A stretch of 45,951 nt of DNA, from the NCBI GenBank assembly GCA_900317155.1, contig ONFO01000025.1, positions 1-45,951 on the forward strand, given 5' to 3'. This stretch comes from an uncultured Bacteroidales bacterium. Lineage in GTDB: Bacteria > Bacteroidota > Bacteroidia > Bacteroidales > F082. The position numbers and the translations under genes were made by a program. The notes under the pieces were generated by a model. That model was not told the origin of the DNA. It saw only the letters and a program-made list of their open reading frames with translations, and did not search any database. Below, piece after piece: positions 19,709 to 27,424 of this stretch; position 1 is the first letter of the stretch; each line of letters starts with the position of its first letter.

Positions 19709-20435
19709 ACAAGAATTTAATTTCCTTAATGTCAAAACAATAGGAATTGTCAGCCTCGTCCTTCATCATCAATCGTCCAAAAGGGTCAAGCCCCGTCATG
19801 AAAAGCCGCAAGACTTTTCCCTTCACTTCATAATCCGCCCATGTGTGATAGCGGAATAATCTTTTCAGGTATTCTTGTTCGATGACAGTTGGGTCGGATT
19901 TCAATTGCTCCACCTTTATTAATATATGCTCCACGATTTGCTCCATCAAGGGCTGCAAATCGTAGGTCTTGCCCGTTATCATCTTCATGGAAATCGGGTG
20001 TGTGGGCCAATCTTGAAATGTCATTTGGTTGACGTTCAGTCCGATGCCGATAATGGAAACGTCCATCATGTTGGCTTTTATTGTGCTGTTGATGAGGATG
20101 CCCGCCAGTTTGCGGTTTCCATAATAGAGGTCGTTTGGCCATTTGATGCTGAGTTTTTCGGTGGGCAAAATGCCATCCAACACCTCGATGATGCCCAACG
20201 GCACGGCCTCGGAGAGCAGAAACTGCCTTTTGGCGGGCAAAAAACCCATGTCTACGGCCAAAGAGAAAGTGAGGTTCTTTCCAACCTCACTTTCCCAGCC
20301 GTTGTTGCCCATGCCTTTGCCTTTGGTCTGCTCGTCGGCGCTGACCAGCCAGTTGCGGATGTCGCCTTCCGACTGCTTCCTCTGCAGGTAGGCATTGGTG
20401 GAGTCGATTTGGTCGAAATGATGGTACTGGAGCAT
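19704..20435 (-). CDS. birA: Biotin-[acetyl-CoA-carboxylase] ligase
   Basis: A 243-aa mono-domain BirA that activates biotin with ATP and attaches it to carrier lysines. Motifs are IDSTNAYLQ, the biotinyl-AMP loop TKGKGMGNNGWESE, GKNLTFSLAV, IKWPNDLYYGNRKLAGILI and IIGIGLNVNQ. There is no N-terminal DNA-binding helix-turn-helix, so it is an enzyme only. The start ATG at 20435 overlaps the preceding stop codon (TGATG), meaning it is translated by coupling with the Omp28-like gene; a GTG lies one codon earlier. No own promoter box was seen. Confidence 0.93.
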   Translation of the reverse strand: MLQYHHFDQIDSTNAYLQRKQSEGDIRNWLVSADEQTKGKGMGNNGWESEVGKNLTFSLAVDMGFLPAKRQFLLSEAVPLGIIEVLDGILPTEKLSIKWPNDLYYGNRKLAGILINSTIKANMMDVSIIGIGLNVNQMTFQDWPTHPISMKMITGKTYDLQPLMEQIVEHILIKVEQLKSDPTVIEQEYLKRLFRYHTWADYEVKGKVLRLFMTGLDPFGRLMMKDEADNSYCFDIKEIKFLL

Positions 20436-22060
20436 CACTTCACCACGACCCTTTGTGTTTCATTGCCGACTTTGACGGCATAGATGCCTGCGCCGAAACG
20501 CTTCATGTCGATTTGCAGCTCGCCGTCGCAAAGGCCGTCGAAGACGCGCTGTCCGGCCATATTGAATATGGTGACGTTTTGTTTGCCTTGGCTGAAGATG
20601 TTGAGGAGGCCGTCGGTCGGGTTGGGGTAGATGAGGGTGGTTGAAGTGAGGCCTTCTTCCACATCAGCCGTCACCTCGTAGGAGAACTCGTTGCTCTCGC
20701 TTTCGCCGAACGAGTTGCCCGAAAACAGGGTAGTGCCACCGGCTTTTAGGCCATAGACGCCTCCATTGAGTCCGTCGCCGCCGGCGTCGAAGATGGTGAA
20801 GTCGTAGCAGCCGTCGCCCGTGATTTCAAGGGTCTCGGTGTGCATGGAGTGTGCTTCTTCGTAGGGACCGCCTTCGATGACGACTTCGCCCGTCCATAGG
20901 TTGGTCACCTTCCAAGTGGTTTCTTGAGGATTGGCATCGGTGCGGATGCTGAGTTTCAACACTTTGCCCACCGTTTCGGGCGAGCCTTCGAACTCGAAAC
21001 TGGCCACATCATTGATCGGGGCTTCGTCGCTGCCACCGTTGATGCTCTTGATCCTCACTTCAAGCGTGTTTTCTTCTTCCACTGGGAAGCTGATGGCGCC
21101 AAGGTCGATGCTTTCGGAGGCGAAAGTGCTTAAGTTGCCGCTCCAGTCCACGTTCTTTAAGGTGTTGCCGTTGACCAGCACTTCCAGCTCGGCGGAGGTC
21201 AGGGCGTTGCTGCCGTTGTTGGTCAGCACCACTTTAGGTTCGGCTTCGCCGCTGCAGATGACTTTTTTCACTTGGCTGATGTCGCTCACTGCGGCTTCGT
21301 TGGTGTAGAAAGGCTCTACGCTCTCGCTCGACTTGCAGGCTTGGTACACCTCTTTTGTGCTGAAGTTCTGTATCCAGGCGATGGCGTCCAGCTGGCTCAT
21401 GTCATAGATGTTGGCCAGCTCCCAGGTGAAGGTGTAGGCAAAATAGTCGCCGGCTTCCACGCTGCCGATGTTGGTGCCTGATGCGGTGGGCAGCAGCTTC
21501 TTCATCACGCTGTAGAAGTCCTTCTCGCCGTTGGGGCCGGGGGCGGAGTTGAAGTGGATGGCCTTTTCGATGACGCCGACATACAGCCTGAGACTGCCCT
21601 CGATGGCGGTGGAGGCACGTCCCATCACGTGCACCGTGATGAGGTTGGCGGCCTCGTCCACCTCAAAGGAGAGGCGCATCTCGTAGGGCGATTCGATGGC
21701 CAGCCAGTTGTTGACCATGTTCTGGTTCAATCCTTGGGGGATGCTGCCGAAGCGGATGCCGTCAACGGAAGTGTGGGGCACCGAATTAACGCTATACACC
21801 CCTTTGCGCGCGTCGTTGTCGGTGGTGTTGTGCAGATACATCGGGTCGTTGGGTGAAGGCCAGCTCATGTGGTACTTGATGGCGGCCACGCGGTCGGCAT
21901 TGGCGTTGATGAGGGCGTCAAGGGCGGGGTTTTGCTGGGCACAAGGACCACAACCCGTGTTCGTGAAGCACTCAAACAAGAGAATACGTTCGTTCTGTGC
22001 ATTGATTTTCAGTGAGAAAAGCATCATGATCGATGCGAAAATTAAGGTAGTTTTTTTCAT
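20435..22060 (-). CDS. Secreted Omp28-like thioredoxin-fold protein, T9SS cargo
   Basis: A 541-aa secreted protein. Signal peptide MKKTTLIFASIMMLFSLKINAQ, then an Omp28-type thioredoxin-like domain with CGPC in FTNTGCGPCAQQNPALDALI and SVPHTSVDG (about 23-270). A middle beta domain with EPKVVLTNNGSNALTSAELE (APHP-like) follows, then GDGCYDFTIFDAGGDGLNGG, and a T9SS type A sorting domain from LIYPNPTDGLLNIFS to IYAVKVGNETQRVVVK. The ATG at 22060 is chosen because upstream codons contain the promoter. It is coupled to birA by TGATG. Its domain plan resembles the 850-aa protein at 6320 without the propeller. Confidence 0.88.
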   Translation of the reverse strand: MKKTTLIFASIMMLFSLKINAQNERILLFECFTNTGCGPCAQQNPALDALINANADRVAAIKYHMSWPSPNDPMYLHNTTDNDARKGVYSVNSVPHTSVDGIRFGSIPQGLNQNMVNNWLAIESPYEMRLSFEVDEAANLITVHVMGRASTAIEGSLRLYVGVIEKAIHFNSAPGPNGEKDFYSVMKKLLPTASGTNIGSVEAGDYFAYTFTWELANIYDMSQLDAIAWIQNFSTKEVYQACKSSESVEPFYTNEAAVSDISQVKKVICSGEAEPKVVLTNNGSNALTSAELEVLVNGNTLKNVDWSGNLSTFASESIDLGAISFPVEEENTLEVRIKSINGGSDEAPINDVASFEFEGSPETVGKVLKLSIRTDANPQETTWKVTNLWTGEVVIEGGPYEEAHSMHTETLEITGDGCYDFTIFDAGGDGLNGGVYGLKAGGTTLFSGNSFGESESNEFSYEVTADVEEGLTSTTLIYPNPTDGLLNIFSQGKQNVTIFNMAGQRVFDGLCDGELQIDMKRFGAGIYAVKVGNETQRVVVK

Positions 22061-22091
22061 TTGTGATAGATTTATAATGGATTTCTTTGCA

Positions 22092-22099
22092 CAAAAGTA
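22092..22099 (-). promoter_or_regulatory. Bacteroidota -7 box (TACTTTTG) for the Omp28-like/birA unit
   Basis: The minus strand reads TACTTTTGTGC, 31 bp before the ATG at 22060. It places the transcription start after the longer open frame's upstream ATGs. Confidence 0.55.
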
Positions 22100-22201
22100 G
22101 ATATTTTTCAAAAAATGGCAATGTTTTGTTGCGACTTTGGAAAAAGATTTGCAATTTTGCAGTTTGAAAATGAATATCAGTAACAATTAAAACACTAAAA
22201 A

Positions 22202-22927
22202 ATGAAGAAATCTATTTTTACATTAATCTTGATGGCTGTAATCGGTTGTGTTTCAGCCCAGTCTTTGCAATTCGAATGGGAGGGCACTGTCTTTGATGAG
22301 GGCGAGATCATTGAATGCACCAACGATGAATACGGTTTCGGTGAGCTTATCCAGCACATGTATGTCAGGAACAACACCCAGGAGCCGATGAGGGTTCTCA
22401 TTGAGAAAGAAATTGTTCAAGACCTTGAAGGCGTGATGAATACGTTCTGCTGGGGTATGTGCTTCGGCCCCGATGTGTTTGTCAGTCCAGATGCTAATGA
22501 AGTGCCCGCGGGCGACATCAACACCGACGAGCTTTCTTTCCATGCCCTTTATAATGAAGACGTTTATGGTGATGTGATCATCAAGTATTACGCCTACGAA
22601 GAGCGCACCCCTGAGCAACGCGTCAGCATTGTCGTCCGTTTCCGCAAGTCGGGCGTGGGCGTCGCCGAGAACGTGGCCAACTTCGGTCATGCTTATCCCA
22701 ACCCGGCCTCTTCGGTCGTGCATTTCGATTATGAACTTTCAGCTTCCAATACGGTTTCTGTTTCTGTCTACAACCTGCTTGGCCAGGAAGTCCTGAACCA
22801 GAATCTGAACAGCCTGCAAGGCCAGGTCACGATTTCGGTGGCCGACCTCAACGAAGGTATCTACTTCTGCAACCTCGTTGTGAACGGACGTGCAGTGAAG
22901 ACCGAAAAGTTCGTTGTGAAGAAATAG
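22202..22927 (+). CDS. Small secreted T9SS cargo protein
   Basis: A 241-aa protein with signal peptide MKKSIFTLILMAVIGCVSAQ, a beta-rich domain of about 130 residues resembling exported DUF-type domains (FEWEGTVFDEGEIIECTN, MYVRNNTQEPMRVLIEKE), and a C-terminal T9SS type A sorting domain (FGHAYPNPASSVVHFDYEL to YFCNLVVNGRAVKTEKFVV). No catalytic motif is recognised. A weak -7-like CAATTTTG lies about 48 bp upstream. A strong terminator follows. Confidence 0.8.
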   Translation: MKKSIFTLILMAVIGCVSAQSLQFEWEGTVFDEGEIIECTNDEYGFGELIQHMYVRNNTQEPMRVLIEKEIVQDLEGVMNTFCWGMCFGPDVFVSPDANEVPAGDINTDELSFHALYNEDVYGDVIIKYYAYEERTPEQRVSIVVRFRKSGVGVAENVANFGHAYPNPASSVVHFDYELSASNTVSVSVYNLLGQEVLNQNLNSLQGQVTISVADLNEGIYFCNLVVNGRAVKTEKFVVKK

Positions 22928-22961
22928 TCTTTTTATTGTATTTTTACTGAAATTTGTGTGT

Positions 22962-22994
22962 AGTATGCCGCTTTTCGGAGCGGCATACTTTTTG
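22962..22994 (+). terminator. Rho-independent terminator after the small T9SS cargo gene
   Basis: An 11-bp perfect stem (AGTATGCCGCT at 22962-22972 pairs with 22979-22989) with loop TTTCGG is followed by TTTTTG. Confidence 0.9.
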
Positions 22995-23033
22995 TAAGGA
23001 AACCGCTCGTAACTTCATTAAATCAGCACAAAA

Positions 23034-23477
23034 ATGGAAAACAACAAAAAACTGCAACGCGACACGCAACACAAGGTGATTGGTGGTGTCTGCTCGGGTT
23101 TGGCCAACTATCTTGGCCTTGACGCATCCCTGGTCCGGCTGTTTTTCGCCATTGCTTTCTTCATTTTCAGTACGGGCTTTTGGGTCTACATCATCCTTTG
23201 GATTGTCATGCCTGCCGGAATCGACGCCCCAAGCGAGGCCAACTATTTCGTTTCGCCCGATGGCTCGACAGAGGCCTCGCCGGATTCTGAAAGTGGCGGC
23301 CTGAAAACGTCGAACTCCAAAGGAACGCTTACCGCTGGTTTGATACTGATCGGCATCGGCGTCTTGGGTCTCCTGAACAGGTATATCCCTGAAATCAATT
23401 GGCAAACGGCTTGGCCCATCATGCTTATCTTACTTGGTCTTTTCCTCATCTTCCCATTTAGTGTAAAAAAGTCATGA
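23034..23477 (+). CDS. PspC-domain membrane protein
   Basis: A 147-aa protein. The N-terminal PspC domain reads LQRDTQHKVIGGVCSGLANY with membrane helix FFAIAFFIFSTGFWVYIILWIVMPAG. A serine-rich linker (about 75-100) and a LiaI/DUF5668-like pair of membrane segments (LTAGLILIGIGVLGLLNRYI, AWPIMLILLGLFLIFP) follow. PspC proteins sense or respond to envelope stress in other bacteria. The next gene overlaps by ATGA, so the two are coupled. No -7 box was seen before it. Confidence 0.88.
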   Translation: MENNKKLQRDTQHKVIGGVCSGLANYLGLDASLVRLFFAIAFFIFSTGFWVYIILWIVMPAGIDAPSEANYFVSPDGSTEASPDSESGGLKTSNSKGTLTAGLILIGIGVLGLLNRYIPEINWQTAWPIMLILLGLFLIFPFSVKKS

Positions 23478-23770
23478 AAAGCAGAAACTTATTCCTCGGC
23501 ATCATCATCCTCTTCATCGGTGTGGTGTCGCTTCTGGCCGCTCTCGATGTCTTCGATTTCAGCTGGCGTATCGCATGGCGACTTTGGCCCATCCTGTTTA
23601 TCTTTGCTGGCATATCCATCCTTCCCGTCAAGGAATGGCTGAAGGCCGTCTTGCTGGTGTTGACATTGGCTCTGGGTGTGGTGCTGTACCAACACGAGGC
23701 CGAAGAGAGTGGAAGCCGCTGGCTCTTCTCTCAAACCGCCAAATCAAGCGTTGAAATGAACTTATTATGA
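23474..23770 (+). CDS. Short LiaF/DUF5668-like membrane protein
   Basis: A 98-aa protein with three likely membrane segments (FLGIIILFIGVVSLLAAL, LWPILFIFAGISILP, AVLLVLTLALGVVLY) and a short soluble tail ending SSVEMNLL. Homologues next to PspC usually continue into a soluble cell-wall-active-antibiotics-response domain of about 100 residues. That part is missing here, and the following 100 bp is AT-rich non-coding DNA. It may be truncated or a natural short form. It is coupled to the PspC gene. Confidence 0.65.
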   Translation: MKSRNLFLGIIILFIGVVSLLAALDVFDFSWRIAWRLWPILFIFAGISILPVKEWLKAVLLVLTLALGVVLYQHEAEESGSRWLFSQTAKSSVEMNLL

Positions 23771-23842
23771 TTCAAAATATAAAAAAATGCAATTTTTTTG
23801 ATTTTTTTTCAACTATTTTGAACGTATGTATTCTATAATTTG

Positions 23843-23850
23843 TATTTTTG
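23843..23850 (+). promoter_or_regulatory. Bacteroidota promoter (TTTG-N22-TATTTTTG) for the TonB receptor
   Basis: TATTTTTG at 23843-23850 has TTTG at 23817-23820 as a reasonable -33 element. The ATG follows 45 bp downstream. Confidence 0.6.
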
Positions 23851-23895
23851 CGAATCCAATTCTAAATAGGTGTAACAAAAAATACAAATTTCGCT

Positions 23896-26241
23896 ATGAA
23901 TAATCGTCTACTATCAAAGCTGTTTTTTGCAACTCTTTTCCTTCTTTTGGCCTCATTTACAGCTGTGGCTCAAGACAATAGCATCAAAGGCTTCGTCTAC
24001 GAAGAGTCGACGGGTGAGCCGATGATGTTCACCAATGTCTACCTGAAAGGTACCACCTACGGCGGCACGACCAACGAGAACGGCTATTTCAACATCAACC
24101 GAATCCCTGACGGGCACTACACCTTATTAATTACTAGCGTAGGCTACGACACCATCTCGGAAGTCTTCAACCTTTCGAAAAACCAGAGCATTAACCGCAA
24201 GTATTACTTGAAGGAGACCAGCCAGAAGCTGGAAACGGTGACCATCACTGCCGACAAGATTGAGGCCCGCACCGAGACCAAGACCTCGGTCATCACTGTT
24301 ACACCCAAGACGATCACCAAGATTCCGAGCGTGGGCGGTCAGGCCGACTTCGCCCAATACCTGCAAGTGGTGCCGGGCGTCATCTTCACTGGCGACCAAG
24401 GCGGTCAGCTCTATATCCGTGGTGGCTCACCCATCCAGAACAAGGTGCTTTTGGACGGTATGGTGGTCTACAATCCTTTCCACTCCATCGGCCTGTTCTC
24501 GGTCTTTGATACCGACATCATCCGCAACGCCGACGTCTACACCGGCGGCTTTGGCGCGGAATACAGCGGACGTATCTCCTCCATCATGGACATTTCGACC
24601 CGCGACGGCAACAAGAAGCGCTTCTCGGGCAAGATTGGCGGCAATACCTTTGGTGCCAAGGTCATGATCGAAGGCCCGTTGAAGAAAGCCAAGAACCCTG
24701 AGGATGCCACCATCTCGTTCATCCTCTCTGCCAAGAACTCCTACCTCGAACAATCCAGCAAGGTCATCTATCCCTACGCCTCCGAAAGCGGACTGCCTTT
24801 CAATTTCCAGGACATCTACGGCAAAGTCTCGTTGAACGCTCCTAACGGCAGCAAAATCAACCTGTTCGGCTTCTCGTTCAACGACCAGGTGAACAACTAC
24901 ATGTCGCTGTCAGACTTCGGCTGGAATTCGTTTGGCGCAGGTACCAACTTCCTTGTCATCCCGGGCAAGGCCCCTGTGATGATTGAAGGTAACGTCGCCT
25001 ATTCGAGCTACACCTCCCGCATGAAAGAGGAGAGCAACCCCGACCGTTACAGCAACATCAACGGCTTCAACATGGGCTTCGACTTCAGCCAGTTCATGGG
25101 CAAGAACACCTTGAAATACGGTATCGAGATGTTGGGCTACACGACCGACTATGTCACCTACAGCGTGTATGGCCATAACAAGATTGGCTCCAAGGTAAAC
25201 TCCACTGAAATAGGCATCTATGCAAAATACAAGGCCGTGTTGGGCAATCTCTTGCTTGAGCCGAGCTTCCGCTTGCAATACTATGCTTCCTTGCCTGACA
25301 TCTCGCCTGAGCCCCGTCTGGCTGTGAAGTACAACGCCACTGACCGTTTCCGTCTGAAAGCCGCTGCGGGCATGTATTCGCAGAACTTCGTGGCCGCCAC
25401 CAGCGACCGCGACGTGGTGAACCTGTTCTACGGCTTCCTCTCGGGCATCGACAACCTGCCAGAGACCTACAACGGAAAGCCCATCAATAGCTACCTGCAA
25501 AAGGCTTACCATGCCATCTTGGGCCTCGAGTTTGACCTCACGCAGAACGCCACGGTGAACTTGGAAGGCTATTGGAAAGACTTCACGCAGCTCACCAACA
25601 TCAACCGCAACAAGATCTATGCTGACACGCCTGCCAACTCGCAGATTCCCGACTTGCTGAAGAAAGACTTCACCAAGGAGACCGGTAATGCCTACGGCTT
25701 CGATGTCTCGTTGAAATTTGAGGACAAGCACTGGTACCTCTGGGCGGTGTATGCTTTGGGCTTCGTGAACCGTGAATATGAGAAAGCCGTCGAGGACGGT
25801 GTCGAGATGGTGACGTACGCGCCCCACTTCGACCGTCGCCACAACGTCAACATCATCTTGACCTATACGGCGGGCTCGAAGCGCCAGTGGGAGTTCAGTG
25901 GCCGTTGGAACTTCGGTACGGGCTTCCCGTTCACGCAGGTGCAGGGCTTCTATGAGTACTACTCCTTCCAGAACGGCATCAACTTCGACTATGTCACCAC
26001 CAACGGCGAGCTGGGTGTGCTTTACGGTGAGCTCAATGGCGGCCGTCTGCCCACCTACCACCGCTTTGACATCGATGTGAAGCGCAAGTTCTATTTCACT
26101 GAGAACATCTTATTGGAGGCTGACCTCAGCGTGACCAACGTCTACAACCGCAACAACGTGTTTTATGTCAACCTGGTCACCAGCGAGATTTCGCGCCAGC
26201 TGCCCATCCTCCCGACCTTCGGCTTGACCTTCTCGTTTTAA
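23896..26241 (+). CDS. TonB-dependent outer-membrane receptor with carboxypeptidase-like N-domain
   Basis: A 781-aa protein with signal peptide MNNRLLSKLFFATLFLLLAS, a CarboxypepD_reg-like domain (SIKGFVYEESTGEPMMFTNV, about 28-115), a plug domain (VGGQADFAQYLQVVPGV, GGQLYIRGGSPIQNKVLLDG, ADVYTGGFGAEYSGRISSIM, about 120-250) and a beta barrel ending in a terminal aromatic (PTFGLTFSF). Such receptors import large or scarce ligands using TonB energy. No SusD-like partner is next to it, so polysaccharide uptake is not indicated; the ligand is unknown. It is monocistronic. Confidence 0.9.
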   Translation: MNNRLLSKLFFATLFLLLASFTAVAQDNSIKGFVYEESTGEPMMFTNVYLKGTTYGGTTNENGYFNINRIPDGHYTLLITSVGYDTISEVFNLSKNQSINRKYYLKETSQKLETVTITADKIEARTETKTSVITVTPKTITKIPSVGGQADFAQYLQVVPGVIFTGDQGGQLYIRGGSPIQNKVLLDGMVVYNPFHSIGLFSVFDTDIIRNADVYTGGFGAEYSGRISSIMDISTRDGNKKRFSGKIGGNTFGAKVMIEGPLKKAKNPEDATISFILSAKNSYLEQSSKVIYPYASESGLPFNFQDIYGKVSLNAPNGSKINLFGFSFNDQVNNYMSLSDFGWNSFGAGTNFLVIPGKAPVMIEGNVAYSSYTSRMKEESNPDRYSNINGFNMGFDFSQFMGKNTLKYGIEMLGYTTDYVTYSVYGHNKIGSKVNSTEIGIYAKYKAVLGNLLLEPSFRLQYYASLPDISPEPRLAVKYNATDRFRLKAAAGMYSQNFVAATSDRDVVNLFYGFLSGIDNLPETYNGKPINSYLQKAYHAILGLEFDLTQNATVNLEGYWKDFTQLTNINRNKIYADTPANSQIPDLLKKDFTKETGNAYGFDVSLKFEDKHWYLWAVYALGFVNREYEKAVEDGVEMVTYAPHFDRRHNVNIILTYTAGSKRQWEFSGRWNFGTGFPFTQVQGFYEYYSFQNGINFDYVTTNGELGVLYGELNGGRLPTYHRFDIDVKRKFYFTENILLEADLSVTNVYNRNNVFYVNLVTSEISRQLPILPTFGLTFSF

Positions 26242-26292
26242 GTAAATACAGGCCTCAACAGCTATGTCATCCCCGCGAGGGCAGCAGGAGCA

Positions 26293-26360
26293 GGCCTCAG
26301 AAAGCATGTCATTCCCGCGCTGGGCAGTGGGAAGGCAAGGAATCTATGCTTTCTGAGGCC
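26293..26360. repeat. Hairpin element with 14-bp stem GGCCTCAGAAAGCA
   Basis: GGCCTCAGAAAGCA at 26293-26306 is perfectly complementary to 26347-26360. Inside are TGTCATTCC and GGAATCTA, the core shared with the array at 32.6-34.1 kb. The core orientation is opposite to the CAGAAAGC elements of that array. Confidence 0.85.
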
Positions 26361-26389
26361 GTTAATTAAGGTTACAACTTCTTTGTTCC

Positions 26390-26468
26390 GCCTCCCATAG
26401 ATTGACTACGTCGAATGCAGAGCATTTCCTGCCAACGCACATACCCTTGCAGGAATGACATGGGAGGC
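26390..26468. repeat. Hairpin element with stem GCCTCCCAT, inverted core, carrying an insertion
   Basis: GCCTCCCAT at 26390-26398 pairs with 26460-26468. The core reads AGATT...AGGAATGAC, reversed relative to the six 55-bp copies at 32.6-34.1 kb. After AGATT it contains GACTACGTCGAAT, the same insertion seen at 33873-33886. Confidence 0.8.
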
Positions 26469-26564
26469 TGGCTGGAAAACCATCCTCGGAAAAGTTATCA
26501 ACACCTGTTGAAAAAAACTTCAGCCGCTTTTTCGAAATTCCTACACCTTATTATATTAATGTTT

Positions 26565-26572
26565 TATCTTTG
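26565..26572 (+). promoter_or_regulatory. Bacteroidota -7 box (TATCTTTG) before the toxin-antitoxin remnant
   Basis: TATCTTTGC is an exact TAnnTTTG match about 145 bp before the next ATG. The long leader contains a small GCCC/GGGC hairpin and the AT-rich direct repeat. Confidence 0.5.
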
Positions 26573-26661
26573 CACCCGTAAAACTGCCCTTTTGGGCATG
26601 GTATGATTGTGCAAATATCGAAGTGTGAGTGAGTTACGTGTGATAATTTTGAATCTTTGAA

Positions 26662-26710
26662 TTTTAAATCTTAAATACTTAAATAACAACCAATTAAAAA
26701 CAACAAACAA
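26662..26710 (+). repeat. 49-bp exact direct repeat, copy 1
   Basis: The 49 bases from TTTTAAATCTTAAATACTTA to CAACAAACAA are identical to 27375-27423. The two copies bracket the toxin-antitoxin remnant, one in each following gene's leader. Confidence 0.95.
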
Positions 26711-26716
26711 CAAGCC

Positions 26717-27097
26717 ATGTGCAGTTACAACATAACACTTAGTGACGCTTTGGTGGAAAAAGTGAGACCGTCCTTCGCCGACGACAACGCCTTGCAGCTT
26801 TGGCTCCAGCAGCAGATGGAGGAGCTTTTGCTCAATCTTTATATGCGGCAAGAGACAAAAAATCGCGCGAGGAAAGCTGTGGCGGCCATGCGTCAACAAA
26901 GTGAAAACAATGGCAATTCTGAGACGACCCTTGAGGAGATTAATGCAGAAATTCGCCAAGCAAGGCAAAAACAAACAGAAGAGCAGGCTATTCCTGATGC
27001 CGTGCTCCGTCTGCTTGGCGCAGGCTTACCTTTGGACGATGACGACTTGAATGGGCGCAAAGCCTATTATCAACACCTTGAAGAGAAATACCAATGA
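26717..27097 (+). CDS. Putative antitoxin of a PIN-type toxin-antitoxin pair
   Basis: A 126-aa soluble protein starting MCSYNITLSDALVEKVRPSF, resembling the short ribbon-helix-helix-like N-terminus of Bacteroidales antitoxins. It continues with an acidic, glutamine-rich helix (EINAEIRQARQKQTEEQ) and an end LGAGLPLDDDDLNGRKAYYQ, a typical toxin-wrapping tail. The stop overlaps the ATG of the PIN fragment (ATGA). The leader contains one of the two 49-bp direct repeats. Assignment is from neighbour and general shape. Confidence 0.5.
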   Translation: MCSYNITLSDALVEKVRPSFADDNALQLWLQQQMEELLLNLYMRQETKNRARKAVAAMRQQSENNGNSETTLEEINAEIRQARQKQTEEQAIPDAVLRLLGAGLPLDDDDLNGRKAYYQHLEEKYQ

Positions 27098-27330
27098 CTA
27101 AGCTTTCCGATTTGCGCCGCTTGACACAAGTGACCACCGCTAACGAGTGTACTGTTGACGATGCACTTGTCTCTCAATTTAAGGACTTCGAGGATGCCAT
27201 GCAATATCATTCGGCAATGCAAGCTGGTACCGAGGCTGTCATTACTAGAAACGGCATAGATTTCACCAACTCGAAACTCCCTGTTATGACCGCTGGTGAG
27301 TATCTTACCATGATAAGCCCACTAAACTAA
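27094..27330 (+). pseudogene. C-terminal half of a PIN-domain toxin
   Basis: A 78-aa frame reading DDALVSQFKDFEDAMQYHSA, AGTEAVITRNGIDFTNSKLP and VMTAGEYLTM. This matches the C-terminal half of Bacteroidota PIN-domain (VapC-like) toxins, including the acidic DFEDA and the TRNxxDF motif. The N-terminal half with the first catalytic aspartate (LxDTNI/V) is absent in all nearby frames. It is therefore likely inactive as an RNase. The ATGA overlap with the upstream gene suggests either an in-frame deletion of the toxin start or re-use of the fragment. Confidence 0.6.
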
Positions 27331-27374
27331 AGAGGAATCTTAAATCTTTGAATTTTAAATCTTTGAATTTTAAA

Positions 27375-27423
27375 TTTTAAATCTTAAATACTTAAATAAC
27401 AACCAATTAAAAACAACAAACAA
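27375..27423 (+). repeat. 49-bp exact direct repeat, copy 2
   Basis: Identical to 26662-26710. It forms the leader of the 1,326-aa gene and ends 2 bp before its ATG. The AT-rich words to its left (27336-27374) extend the similarity imperfectly. Confidence 0.95.
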
Positions 27424-27424
27424 A

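Larger units (their letters stand above)
26242..26716. other. 475-bp spacer: hairpin repeats, promoter and long leader
   Basis: Contents in order: a half-element ACAGCTATGTCATCCCC (26268-26284), two hairpin elements, an AT-rich stretch with a -7 box, a small GCCC-TTTT-GGGC hairpin at 26586-26597, and the 49-bp direct repeat. No protein gene is supported. Confidence 0.7.

Noticed and set aside
19451-19735. 94-aa minus-strand open frame across the pyrE terminator
   Set aside because: It spans the terminator hairpin and the end of pyrE and birA; no conserved motif.
26483-26495. DnaA-box-like TTATCAACA as an origin signal
   Set aside because: Single imperfect match, no cluster of boxes, no dnaA/dnaN neighbourhood.
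26586-26597. GCCC-TTTT-GGGC hairpin as a terminator or attenuator
   Set aside because: Only a 4-bp stem without a following T run; too weak to call.
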